Source of the DNA: Deinococcus sedimenti
GTDB taxonomy: Bacteria; Deinococcota; Deinococci; Deinococcales; Deinococcaceae
NCBI RefSeq assembly: GCF_014648135.1
Contig: NZ_BMQN01000001.1
Coordinates: forward strand, 248,001 to 312,000
Length of the DNA: 64,000 bases
Direction: 5' to 3'
The notes below the pieces were generated by a model that had not been told where the DNA came from, did not search any database, and worked only from the letters and a program-made list of their open reading frames with translations. Below are positions 32,489 to 42,200 of this stretch, one piece after another (within the stretch, counting starts at the first letter, position 1; the number at the start of each line of letters is the position of its first letter). Position numbers and translations under genes: made by a program.

Positions 32489-32692
32489 CGAGCGGACGCG
32501 AGTTGGAGCGGAACGGGTTCCGGGCGTGGAGTTGATAACCCGGTGAGGTTCCGGCTTGTGAACGGAACAGACGGAATCCGCATCATGCCTGCCATGATGC
32601 CCCGCCGTTCCCGCACCTGCATGACGGAGTGGTGAGTGGGTACTCAATGGCGAACGCGCCCCCTGCAACTGGAGGCGCGTGGGACGGGATCG

Positions 32693-35050
32693 TTACGGTG
32701 CGCTGGCGGGCGGAACGGACTGCGTCGAGCCGGTCACGCCCTTGGCGGCCTTCACGGCCTCCGGGTCTGGCTGCTCGTCCCGCAGCGGCGCGGGGCTCTC
32801 GTCCGGCGCGTACCCGGGCAGGTCCTCCAGTTGCACGCGGCGCTGCACGATGTTCTGCGGCGGCGTGAACTCGGTCGCGAGGCGGTTGGTGGTGCGGTCC
32901 AGGCTGACCAGCAGCGAGTCCGGATCGTTCCCAGGGCGGTAGGTCGTCTCGCGGTACAGCGTGGGGGGTGGTGCGTCGGTTTGCACCTCCGTGTTCGCCG
33001 CGTCGCGGTAGTTGGGGTCCAGCACCGCCAGTTTCACGTCCGGGAGGAACTGCTGATCGGGGGCGTCCACGTACTGGATGCCGGGCGGTTCGCTGAACTG
33101 CCGCAGCGCCTGCCCCTGATGCGCGAGTTCCATCATGCGCCGCCAGATCGGGGCGTTCACGTACCCGGAGTAGTAGTAGATCGGCATGTCCCCACCCTGC
33201 TGCCGGCCCACCCACACCGATCCGGTGTACAGCGGCGTGGTACCCACGAACCAGAAGTCCTTCGGGCCGTTACTCGTGCCGGTCTTCCCAGCGACCGGCC
33301 ACTCCCCGAATTTCGCGCGGCTGGCCAGGCCACCCTGACGTTCGTTCAGGTCGTTCACGACCCCGCGAATCATGTCCAGGCCCAGCCACGCCACCTGCGG
33401 TGTCCACACGCGTTTGCCCTGGACGGGCTGGCTGTTCACGTCGAACAGTACGGACCCGCGCGCGTCGGTCACGCGGGTGATGTACCGGGGCAGCCGGTAC
33501 AGGCCGCCGTTCACGAACGGCGCGTACGCGGCCGCCATCTTCACCGGGGTCGTCTCGACGGCGCCCAGCGCAGCGGCCAGTCCGGTCCCGTCGTTCGTCT
33601 GCAGACCCAGCTCGCGGATCTTCCCGAAGAACGTCTGCAGGCCGATCCGGTCCGCCAGCCGCACCGTCACGAGGTTCAGCGAGCGGTCCAGCGCCTCGCG
33701 GATCGTCATGTCGCGGTACGTGGTGGCCCCCTCGAAGTTCTTCGGTTCGTACACGCCGTTCTTGCAGCCCGTGCAAGGGAAGGAGACTGGACGGTCCTCC
33801 TCACGGTGCGACTGGTCCAGACCGGTCGACAGGGCCGTCGTGTACAGCAGCGGCTTGATGGTCGACCCGATCTGCCGCTGCCCCTGCGCCGCGTTGTTCC
33901 ACGCGGCCGGGGGTTCGCTGCCGCGCAGTTTCTGCCCGATCATGCCCAGCACCTCACCCGTGTAGGGATTCAGGATGGTCGCCGCGAGCGTCGCGCCCGG
34001 CGGGAGGCCCGTCGCCTCGCGGCTCGCGGTCTCCACCGCCGACTGCAGTTTCGGGTCCAGCGTCGTGTACACCCGCAGGCCGCCCGAACCGTACACCACC
34101 TCGCGCCCGAAGCGCCGCACAAGCTCCTGCTCGACCTGCTGCGTGAAGTGCGGCGCGCGCGTCGTGACGACCGCCTTGAGTTCCTTCGCGCTCCGGTCCA
34201 CCAGTTTCGCGGTCTTCACGTTCCCGCCCGCGTCGTACGTGACCTGCCAGCCGCGCGGCTGGAGTTTCTCCTGCCACGCCGCGTCCATCTGCGCCTGCGT
34301 GATCCATCCGTCCTCGACCATGCGCGCCAGCAGCACCCGCATCAGCGGCCGCACCTCCGCGTAGTTGAAGTACCGGCCCGCGTTGGGCACCAGCACCGTC
34401 AGGTACGCCGCCTGCGCCAGCGTCAGGTCCTTCGGCGTCGTGCGGAAGTACGCCTGCGCCGCCGAGTAGATCCCGTACAGCTCCACCGGCCCGCCGTCCC
34501 CCCAGTAGATGGTGTTCAGGTACGTCTGGAGGATCTCCGCCTTCGTGAAGGACCGCTCGACCTGCACGCTCAGGATCCACTCCTTGAACTTGCGGTCCGG
34601 CGTGCGCGCCTGCTGGTACTCCTCGAGCAGCAGCGTGTTCTTCACCAGCTGGTTCGTCAGGGTACTGCCGCCCTGCACGCTGTCGCCCCGCGCCACGCGC
34701 TGCACCTGCCGCCCCAACCCGTACGGATCCAGGCCGTAATGCTCGAAGAAGCGCCGGTCCTCGTTGCTGATCAGCGCGCCCACCATGAACGGATTGATCT
34801 CGCCCAGGGTCACGATCGTGCGGCTGATCGCCTGATCCCCCACCTTCGGGATCAGGCTGCCCAGCGGCGCCCCGTCGCGCGCGTAGATCCGCGTCTCGGA
34901 CCCCAGCGAACGCGTCAGGTTGTCCAGTTCGCGGTAATCGGGCAGTTCACGCCCCCACTTCAGGGCGTACGTGGTCACGACGCCCGCCCCGGCCAGCAGG
35001 GCCGCCAGCAGGAACGACGTCAGGAACTTCAGGAAACGCAGGAAGATCAC
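32693..35050 (-). CDS. Class A penicillin-binding protein (PBP1A type)
   Basis: This bifunctional enzyme polymerises and crosslinks peptidoglycan. The 785-residue protein has an N-terminal membrane helix and a GT51 transglycosylase domain with ISNEDRRFFEHYGLD (near residue 95) and GGSTLTNQLVKNTLL (near 127). The transpeptidase domain has GSTIKPLLYTTAL (SxxK serine, near 397), SLNLVTVRLAD (SxN) and GKTGTSNGPKDFWFVG (near 590). A Pro-rich tail ends the protein. The response regulator gene lies 25 bases upstream in the same direction. Confidence 0.95.
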   Translation of the reverse strand: MIFLRFLKFLTSFLLAALLAGAGVVTTYALKWGRELPDYRELDNLTRSLGSETRIYARDGAPLGSLIPKVGDQAISRTIVTLGEINPFMVGALISNEDRRFFEHYGLDPYGLGRQVQRVARGDSVQGGSTLTNQLVKNTLLLEEYQQARTPDRKFKEWILSVQVERSFTKAEILQTYLNTIYWGDGGPVELYGIYSAAQAYFRTTPKDLTLAQAAYLTVLVPNAGRYFNYAEVRPLMRVLLARMVEDGWITQAQMDAAWQEKLQPRGWQVTYDAGGNVKTAKLVDRSAKELKAVVTTRAPHFTQQVEQELVRRFGREVVYGSGGLRVYTTLDPKLQSAVETASREATGLPPGATLAATILNPYTGEVLGMIGQKLRGSEPPAAWNNAAQGQRQIGSTIKPLLYTTALSTGLDQSHREEDRPVSFPCTGCKNGVYEPKNFEGATTYRDMTIREALDRSLNLVTVRLADRIGLQTFFGKIRELGLQTNDGTGLAAALGAVETTPVKMAAAYAPFVNGGLYRLPRYITRVTDARGSVLFDVNSQPVQGKRVWTPQVAWLGLDMIRGVVNDLNERQGGLASRAKFGEWPVAGKTGTSNGPKDFWFVGTTPLYTGSVWVGRQQGGDMPIYYYSGYVNAPIWRRMMELAHQGQALRQFSEPPGIQYVDAPDQQFLPDVKLAVLDPNYRDAANTEVQTDAPPPTLYRETTYRPGNDPDSLLVSLDRTTNRLATEFTPPQNIVQRRVQLEDLPGYAPDESPAPLRDEQPDPEAVKAAKGVTGSTQSVPPASAP

Positions 35051-35075
35051 GCCCGCCCCCGATTCTGCGCGCTCC

Positions 35076-35453
<378 letters not shown>

Positions 35454-35466
35454 GCCGCCCATCATA

Positions 35467-35838
35467 GAGCAGGGCGGCCCCCCACACGCCGTGCCCTGGC
35501 TCCCTGTTCGGAAACCGGCCGGAGCACAGGCTCCACGCCTGGAAGCAAGTCACTTGAATTCCGTATCACAGCAGAATTCAGGCGTCTTGAAGGGCACCTT
35601 CATCACTCCTGAACGAGCGCACTCGAAGAGCTGCGCCGCAGAGCGAGCACCTGACAACATCAGCGGTTGGAAGTGGAATCGAAGGGCATGGAGTTGGCCC
35701 TTCAATGGAACCGAAGACTGCTGTCAGACGAACCGCCGCCTGTTTCGTTCACCGACCGGAGCACCACCGATCTGTCCACCCCACGCCCGGCACCCACTTC
35801 TCACTGCCCGCGCTGCCGCGCCGCGCTCCGAGTCCGGC
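35467..35838. other. Intergenic stretch between response regulator and Imm49 gene
   Basis: This stretch of 372 bases holds repeat copy B (35551-35727) and no supported gene. The part from 35728 to 35838 is unremarkable apart from the convergent end of the Imm49 gene. Confidence 0.5.
35551..35727 (+). repeat. Dispersed structured repeat, copy B
   Basis: The order of blocks is CACAGCAGAATTCAGG, a hairpin (35579-35611, CAGGCGTCTTGAAGG with CCTTCATCACTCCTG, 12 of 15 paired), CGCAGAGCGAGCACCTGA, CAGCGGTTGGAAGTGGAA, GTTGGCCCTTCAATGGAAC and CTGCTGTCAG. It also carries CACTTGAATTCCGTAT at its left end. It marks the left border of the toxin-immunity island in the same direction as copy D on the right. 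Confidence 0.8.
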
Positions 35839-36684
35839 TCAGATGAGTTCCAGCGGCAGGAACGGCGACCGGACGGTGATCGTCATACCGCGCCATTTCG
35901 TCAGGGCGCACAGGCCCAGCAGCGGCAGGCTGATCCAACCGTTCGGATCGTCTTGCAGGTCTTCAGTGCGCTCGTAGTACCGCTGATGACTCTTCAGTCC
36001 GTACGCGACGTCTCGGTTCAACCCGGCCTCATCGCCCAGGTGAATCTGCGTCAGCACCGCGATTTCCGACCCGGCCAGTTCCGTGCGGATCAGCATATCC
36101 TCGTGCTCCTCACCGTCCCAGGGGGTCTCCACGCTGTTCCACGCCTCATGAATCAATCGCAGGGCGTCAGGCGAGCCCTCGTACACGGCGCGCAGCGCAG
36201 CCATCTGCTCGTACCGGTAAGGCGGTGACCAGGTGCTCGACGCCCGAAGCGTGCTGGTGTAGTCACGCAGGAGGACGTTGTCGATGACGACCGCGTTGCG
36301 CCACAGCAGATTCAGGTAGAACGCCCGGAGCCACCGGCCGGTGTGCGCGGTGCTGTTCGGGCCAGTGGTGGGGCGCACGACACTGTCGTGCAGGATCATC
36401 TCCAGTTCCTTCTCGCCTTTTGGGAACAGGGCGAGGTACACGATGAACGCGTCGAGATTCCCAGCCAGGGCCAGCATCTGCCCCGCCTCGTTTAACCCAT
36501 CAGGCCCAGACAGCATCAGCTTGACGCCCAGCTCATAGGTCACGGATGACAGGAGTGAGAGCTGGATGGTTCCTTCCAGGCGGGGCAGGGCCCCGCGTAC
36601 GTGTTCACGCCCCCACTCGATATCCTCCTGAAGTCTTTCCAGAAGGATGGGGTGAATCAGAGGATGCGGCTTCATAGACCTCAT
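35839..36684 (-). CDS. Imm49-family immunity protein
   Basis: The 281-residue protein fits the Imm49 family of polymorphic-toxin immunity proteins: an all-helical body, WLRAFYLNLLWRNAVVIDNVLL near residue 120, and the C-terminal pattern LNRDVAYGLKSHQRYYE...ISLPLLGLCALTKWRGMTITVRSPFLP, where Imm49 members have a similar ending. It should bind and neutralise a toxin domain not encoded here, making it an orphan immunity gene. Two ATG codons (36684 and 36675) are possible; TACTGT stands immediately upstream. G+C is lower than in core genes. Confidence 0.75.
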   Translation of the reverse strand: MRSMKPHPLIHPILLERLQEDIEWGREHVRGALPRLEGTIQLSLLSSVTYELGVKLMLSGPDGLNEAGQMLALAGNLDAFIVYLALFPKGEKELEMILHDSVVRPTTGPNSTAHTGRWLRAFYLNLLWRNAVVIDNVLLRDYTSTLRASSTWSPPYRYEQMAALRAVYEGSPDALRLIHEAWNSVETPWDGEEHEDMLIRTELAGSEIAVLTQIHLGDEAGLNRDVAYGLKSHQRYYERTEDLQDDPNGWISLPLLGLCALTKWRGMTITVRSPFLPLELI

Positions 36685-37047
36685 TACAGTATGAACTCTC
36701 TGACAATCTTGAGCACTCGCTGTCCGGGTCACGTCACATCTGGCACTGATTGAAAGAACTGCGTGCAAGGCAGGGTCTCTCGATGCGTCGTTGCGTCTCA
36801 AGTAGCGCACCAGAACTCTGCCCATTCGACTTTATGTGAAGCGATAGGCTGTACACACGCTTCAAGAACATCCACTCTGCTTCGCCGCTGACAGTGGTCT
36901 CCCGAGGCATTGAGACATTCCCTCATGGCCTCGGAAACGAGCCGAGCCGGCAACCGTCGACACCAGCAGTTGGAAGTGGAGTTGAAGGGCGTGCCGTTGG
37001 CCCTTCAATGGAGCTGGAAACCGCTGTCAGGCCACTGCCGCTCAAGC
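36685..37047. other. Intergenic stretch carrying repeat copy C
   Basis: No gene is supported in these 363 bases. They contain the Imm49 promoter side, a fragment CTGACAGTGGTCTCC (36889-36903) that resembles the inverted end of the repeat, and copy C itself. Confidence 0.5.
36904..37030 (+). repeat. Dispersed structured repeat, copy C
   Basis: The left hairpin is kept in a different sequence: GAGGCATTGAG (36904-36914) pairs with CTCATGGCCTC (36922-36932), 9 of 11. Then come AACGAGCCGAGC, CACCAGCAGTTGGAAGTGGA, GTTGGCCCTTCAATGGAGC and the end ACCGCTGTCAG. The EcoRI-like GAATTC left end of the other copies is absent. Confidence 0.75.
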
Positions 37048-37134
37048 GCGGACGGAATTGGGCGGTCGTTGAGAATCTCCCCACGTCCATCCAGGGGATA
37101 TCGGTCAGTTGGTGGTGACGGGCCTCGGCGATGT
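37048..37134 (-). pseudogene. Remnant of an Imm11-like gene C-terminus
   Basis: On the minus strand this piece reads EARHHQLTDIPWMDVGRFST and then TAQFRPR, close to the last 27 residues of the intact gene at 38606-39217 (EARHRRLTNIAWMDAGAFSA then TNQFRPL). DNA identity is high over about 85 bases and stops on both sides. The stop codon of the intact copy is not kept. It is a leftover of a second immunity gene, lost by deletion or cassette exchange. Confidence 0.8.
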
Positions 37135-37172
37135 GTGCGGGACTCTCTATCTTCGCAGCTCCTGACCGCGTC

Positions 37173-37949
37173 TCAGGGGAGGTGCGCTTTGACCTGCGCC
37201 CACCGCGCGCCGGGGCGACGCAACAGTCGGCGCGAGTAGTCGCCCAGGAGACCCAGATCGCTCAGGTACCCGTTGAACGCCTGTTTCTGCGCGGCCAGCA
37301 GCTCCAAAGGAGCGTTCCAGGGTTCGTCCGTCAGGTCGACTTCCAGGCCTCCCCAGTCCGTCGTCCTGACCACGAGGTCCAGTGCCGTGAGGGCCGCTGG
37401 ATCCAGTTGAGCCGCAAATGGGGGGCCGAACCAGGACCGCACGGCGGCGCTGTCCGGCCCATTGTTGTGCAGGTCAAGGCCACCGGTGTTGAGCATCGCG
37501 TTGAAGCGCCTTGCTTCCTCAGTCGTGTCGGTCCAGGGGAACCCGATACCGCCGAACAGGGGCCGCGTGACGCTCGCCATTCGGGATGCCAGCGTCCCCA
37601 GTTGCGCCCGCCGGTGCAGTTCCACGTTCTCAAAGCGAATCGCGCAACTGTTGTACATCAGGCCTTCACTCACGAAACCGGGGGAGAACGTCGACGCCGG
37701 GGCTGCGGCGCGGTAGAAGATGGGCATGAGCAGTCCTGGCGTCTCCAGCACGTACTGACGCAGGAACTGAGGGTCGTACGGCACCCGGTAGTACCGATGC
37801 GCGGGTTCATCAGAGAAGCTCATGGTCTCGGGCGCGAGATCAAGGGCCTCCAGCCAGTCGAGGATCGTACCCAGATGAGCCGCAGACGTGGCGTGATCCC
37901 GGGACAGGTACGGGGTGAGGAACTGACGGATGCGGAAATTCGCCGTCAC
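37173..37949 (-). CDS. Probable immunity protein, family not recognised
   Basis: The 258-residue protein has no signal peptide or membrane helix. It is acidic and mixed in structure, with FSDEPAHRYYRVPYDPQFLRQYV near residue 45, GFVSEGLMYNSCAIRFENVEL near 92 and DLVVRTTDWGGLEVDLTDEPW near 190. It follows the gene at 37946 with an ATGA overlap. That pairing, its lower G+C and its place in an immunity array suggest it neutralises the product of 37946-38590. I could not assign an Imm family. Confidence 0.5.
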   Translation of the reverse strand: MTANFRIRQFLTPYLSRDHATSAAHLGTILDWLEALDLAPETMSFSDEPAHRYYRVPYDPQFLRQYVLETPGLLMPIFYRAAAPASTFSPGFVSEGLMYNSCAIRFENVELHRRAQLGTLASRMASVTRPLFGGIGFPWTDTTEEARRFNAMLNTGGLDLHNNGPDSAAVRSWFGPPFAAQLDPAALTALDLVVRTTDWGGLEVDLTDEPWNAPLELLAAQKQAFNGYLSDLGLLGDYSRRLLRRPGARWAQVKAHLP

Positions 37950-38590
37950 GCCCCCTCCCTGCCCAGAAGGTGCGGTTGAACCTCGCGACTCCCAAACGCG
38001 AACCAGTCTCCGGACTCCGGATGGCGACGGAGTACCACCACGTTTTCCGCCGTGAGTTCATCTGCGGCAAAGGACTTGCTGGGCCGTACGTCGGGTGACG
38101 CGCTGGACAGGACGACCAACAGTGTCTTCCCGTCGAGGAGGGCGCCCTTGAACTCGACCTTGAGCTGCCGGGTGCGGTGCTGAACGTCCGCTTCGCCGCT
38201 GAAACAATTGATGTCCGCCCAGACCGTATCGTAGACGGCGTCCGGACGCACCGTCACGCTCTGTCCGTCCATGGTGGCGGTGTACACCACGGGCGTCCGG
38301 GAATTCCCCGCACGATCCGTGGCGTCGTCGTTGTTTTCCATCCCGGCGTCGTCGATGGCAGCGTTCTCCTCGGCCAGACCGCGCAACTGCTTGGCGTGGT
38401 CCCGCTGCATCTGCGGCAGCCGGTCGTCGTACGACTCGGCGCTGTGCCCCCCACTGGTCTTGCTCAGCTGATAACGCTCGTACCGGATCGCCCGGACGTC
38501 GGTGGGGCTGGCCGCGTCAATCCGCGTGCGAAACCGGCTGTACTCGTCGGGCGAGAGATGTGGAAAGGACAACACATATGCGGCCGTCAT
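37946..38590 (-). CDS. Candidate stand-alone toxin domain (restriction-endonuclease-fold-like) or immunity protein
   Basis: The 214-residue protein has an N-terminal RYERYQLSKTSGGHSAESYDD segment, reminiscent of the start of some Tox-REase domains. Near residue 130 is DTVWADINCF, followed by QLKVEFKGALLDGK; Asp...Glu-x-Lys would suit a PD-(D/E)xK nuclease. The rest gives no match I can name. It has no N-terminal secretion region. Overlap with the next gene (ATGA) suggests a coupled pair. An immunity protein is the alternative; confidence in the toxin reading is low. Confidence 0.4.
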   Translation of the reverse strand: MTAAYVLSFPHLSPDEYSRFRTRIDAASPTDVRAIRYERYQLSKTSGGHSAESYDDRLPQMQRDHAKQLRGLAEENAAIDDAGMENNDDATDRAGNSRTPVVYTATMDGQSVTVRPDAVYDTVWADINCFSGEADVQHRTRQLKVEFKGALLDGKTLLVVLSSASPDVRPSKSFAADELTAENVVVLRRHPESGDWFAFGSREVQPHLLGREGA

Positions 38591-38605
38591 CCCAGCTACT
38601 GCCGG

Positions 38606-39217
38606 TCAGAGCGGACGGAATTGGTTGGTCGCTGAGAATGCCCCCGCGTCCATCCAGGCGATATTGGTTAGTCGGCGGTGCCGGGCCTCGGCCAGAAAAG
38701 CTGGTGTGGCGAAGGTCGGGTGGTGAGGCGATACGCTGAGCCGGAAGAGCGGTGGTACCGATGCGGGCAGCTTCAGGCTGTAGTGCTGAACAGCTGAGAT
38801 GACGTTCTCACCGCGGTAATTCGTCCGGGTGGTGAAGTCGGAACGGGCCGCGTCGAAATAGTCTTTGGGAGCGCCCAACTGTAGAACAACGTAAGGCCGC
38901 GCCTGGACGGGCACGCCGCGCCGCTCGAAAGTAACGGGGTACAGGGTTGGCGCGTCAGGGGCAAGGTCACGCACCGTCTCAGCAAACGTCTGGGACACGA
39001 TCAGCAGGTTGGGCATGGTGGCGTGCTGGAGCCAGTCCAGGTGATCGAAGCGGTCATTCCAGATTTCAAACTGGAAGGCCTGGATACCAAGTGGCTGGCC
39101 CTGATCGTAGGCTTGAAGGTCAATGGTGAACTCGGAGGTGTTGGTGACGTCCCCTCTGAGCGCCGGGTCAGTCCAGTGCTCGTTGGAATTGGGGGCGATA
39201 ATTTTGATGTCGGTCAT
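38606..39217 (-). CDS. Imm11/DUF1629-like immunity protein, probable partner of the large toxin
   Basis: The 203-residue protein has the two-part layout of Imm11 (MXAN_0049-type) proteins: LLIVSQTFAETVRDLAPDA, then PYVVLQLGAPKDYFDAARSDF near residue 110, then LFRLSVSPHHPTFATPAFLAEARHRRLTNIAWMDAG at the end. The ATG overlaps the stop of the toxin gene by 4 bases, the usual position of a cognate immunity gene. A broken relative lies at 37048-37134. The family match is by pattern only. Confidence 0.6.
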   Translation of the reverse strand: MTDIKIIAPNSNEHWTDPALRGDVTNTSEFTIDLQAYDQGQPLGIQAFQFEIWNDRFDHLDWLQHATMPNLLIVSQTFAETVRDLAPDAPTLYPVTFERRGVPVQARPYVVLQLGAPKDYFDAARSDFTTRTNYRGENVISAVQHYSLKLPASVPPLFRLSVSPHHPTFATPAFLAEARHRRLTNIAWMDAGAFSATNQFRPL

Positions 39218-42200
39218 CGAATGCGTCCCTTCTTGCCGGCCGTGTTCTCAGTGGTCATGGGAATATTGCCGTCAACAATGCGTTGCTTGAGCATCGCCTC
39301 AATTGAAGTCATTTCATGTTGCAGGGCCGCGCGGATCTCGGCGATGCGTGGGTGATCGGGAGTCCAGCTCTGTATCGGGCCGAAATCGGCTACCAGAGTG
39401 CTCTGTGATGTTTGGAGCGCTGGAATCACGACCTCCGCGTCGTACTGGTTGTGATGAGACCAGTGCCCGACCTCCTGACCGTCGAGCAGGCGGTAGAGCC
39501 TCTCCATGGGCATCTCGTGGTAGTTGGTCATACGATCAGGACTGTACTGGATCAGTTCCATCGCTTTGACGCACAGGGAGTTCGATGTACTGACCTTGTC
39601 GGGAATGAGGTGGTGCAAGGTGTGACCGTCCCGACCGAAATCAATGTCGGGCCGTGCGCCGGGATCAAGCTGGTACTTCTGAATGTAGTCATAGGTGATG
39701 CGGTTGCTGGGATTGACCTGAACGGTGCCGTCCGGGCGGACGAGAAGGATGGCAGACTTCATATCGTAGGTGCCGTCCGAGTTGAGGCGGCCGATCACCT
39801 TGCGTCCACCCTCAACCTCAAACGTGACGTACCGGTCTGGGAGCACGGAGGCGTCAAATGGCTTGCCAAGCAACCCCTCGATTTCCGCGTGGTTGTCGTA
39901 CAGCTTCTTCCGACCCTCGATGACGCTGTCGTCAATGATCGTGTGACCATCTGCCCTCTGCGCCGCCTGCTGATAATCCTGCGAGAGGCGCTGCAGGTCA
40001 TGGGCTTCTTGCAGGAGGCGCTGGCGCTGCGGTGAGGACTTGGGCAGACGATCGGCCTCCTGGAACCGCCAGTGGGCCATGTCCTGATGCTTGGCGGCCT
40101 CCACGCCCAGTTCCCATTGGCGGGTGCCAGGCCGGACGGCCGTATCGGCGCCGAGCAGCCCTTTGACCTTCTGTGTCAGGCGGCTGACCGGGCTGTTCTC
40201 CTGCCGGGCCTGTCTGGCGTACTGATCGTGGACGGCTGCGTCTTGCGGGGTGGCGTTCGGGCTGAGTTCAACTTTCGTTCGGCCTTCGGTATGTCCGGAG
40301 ATGCGTCCAGGCGTTTCAGTCGGGAGCTCAGGATTCATGCGGGTGGGGACGGTGCCATGCGGGTTGCCGGTGACGTTGTTCACCCGGTCGCCTGCGGTGA
40401 GGCCCACGCGTTCCCCGGCGGCGTGGGCGCGGTTCTGGATCTGTCCGGCGCGGCCCGGCAGGCGGGTGGCGGCGGCGCCGACGCCGGTGCCGATGGCCAT
40501 CATCATCAGCGTTTCGGGGTTGCTGAGGTTCTTCAGGGCGTCGCCGAGGGACGCGCCGTTCATGACGTCGCCCAGCACGTTGCCGCCCAGGTCGAAGGTG
40601 GTGCCGACCGCGAACGTCCCGGCTTTCTGCGTCAGGCCGCTGCCGAGCAGACCCGCTGCGCCCATCTTCCCGGCGATCAGGCCGCCCGCGCCGCCCAGGG
40701 CGCCCCCGACCGCGCCGATCAGGGCGGCCTTGCCGACCCCGTCAAAGAGGCTCTTCTGGAACCTGGCGTCCAGGCCGATGTTGTCGACGGCATTGTTCGC
40801 CATCTGGATGACGGCGCCGCTGGCCGCGCCGACCAGCGCGCCGCCCACAACCGCCCCGACCGCTCCGGCAGCGGCACCGGCGCCCAGCGCGCCGGCCATG
40901 GCGCCGACCGCGCCGATCACGGCGGGCCCGGCGACGACTGCCACGACGATGATCACGGCGATCATCAGGGCGATCTTCACCCAGCCCTTCCAGCGGGGTT
41001 GCACCTGCGCGGCGGCCTTCTCGGCGTTCTCGCGGATGGCGGCGTCCTCCTGCGGGAAGTTGCCGCGCAGCCCCTCGCGCAGTGGGGGGAGCGTGGCGCG
41101 CAGTTCCTCCGGCAGGCCCTTCAGGGCCTTGGCGTACAGGGTTTCCAGGCCGCGTTCCAGGGCGTCCAGGGTGCGGGTGGTCTGCTGCGCGTCCTGCTGC
41201 GTGCCGCGCGCGTGCGCCTGCGTGAGCGTGCGGAACGTGGTCAGGGCCTGCGTCAGGAGCCCCTGCGCGCCCTGGTCGAACCCGCCCGCCTGCGCGCCCG
41301 CCTGCGTGACCCCGGCGCGCGCCACGCCCCCCAGCGCCTGCCCGGCCTGCGCCGCGCCGCGACTGAGGGACGCGGTGACCTGCGTGGTGCCCTGCCGGGC
41401 GGCCAGCTGCGCGCGCCGCACGCCGCTCACGATGCCCGCCTGCGCGCGGTTGAGGGTCACGGCCAGTTCCTTCGGGTTCGGCGCCGGCGCGCGGCGTACC
41501 TGCGCGTCGAACGCATGCAACTGCCGCTCCAGGCTGCCCGCGAGGGCCGTGACGTTCCGCCCGATGGAGGTGGTCGCCTGCTTCGCCTGCGTGTTCAGTC
41601 CGGCGCGCTGCGCGGCCGCCTGCGCCGTGATGGCCGCCAGCTGCGCGCCCTGCACGCCGTCCAGCCCCCGCAGGGTCGAGGTCAGCTGGGCCTGCAGGGC
41701 GGCACTCAGGCCCGCGTAGGCCTGCGTGGCCTGCGCCCGCGCCTGCGTCTCCCGCACCGTGAGGCGGCGCGTGCTGGCCGTCAGGTGCTCACGCAGCAGC
41801 CGCTCGGTGTCCCGCAGGGCCAGGTCGATGTTCTTCAGGTCCTTTTCCAGCCCGCCGCCCGGGCCGGTCAGGTGCTGCGCTTCCTCCTGCGCCTGCTCGC
41901 GGAAGCCCGGTGCGTACGCCGCGCCCACGTCCCGCGCTGCGCCCGCGCGGGCCTTCCAGCGGTTGTCGGTCAGGGGCCCGTCCAGCAGGCTGTCGTCCTG
42001 CCCGGTCACGTGCGACTCGTACGCGGCGGCCTGCGCCTCGGCCCGCGACTGGGCTTCCGCACCGACCTCATCCCCGGCCGCCAGGTACATGGGTGTCACG
42101 CGCGCGTACTCGGCCTGCACGGCCTGCTTCTGAGTGGTCGCGTCCGTGCGCGCGGCCTGCAGGGACTGGTCGTACGATGCCTGCACGGCCTTCTGAGCCT

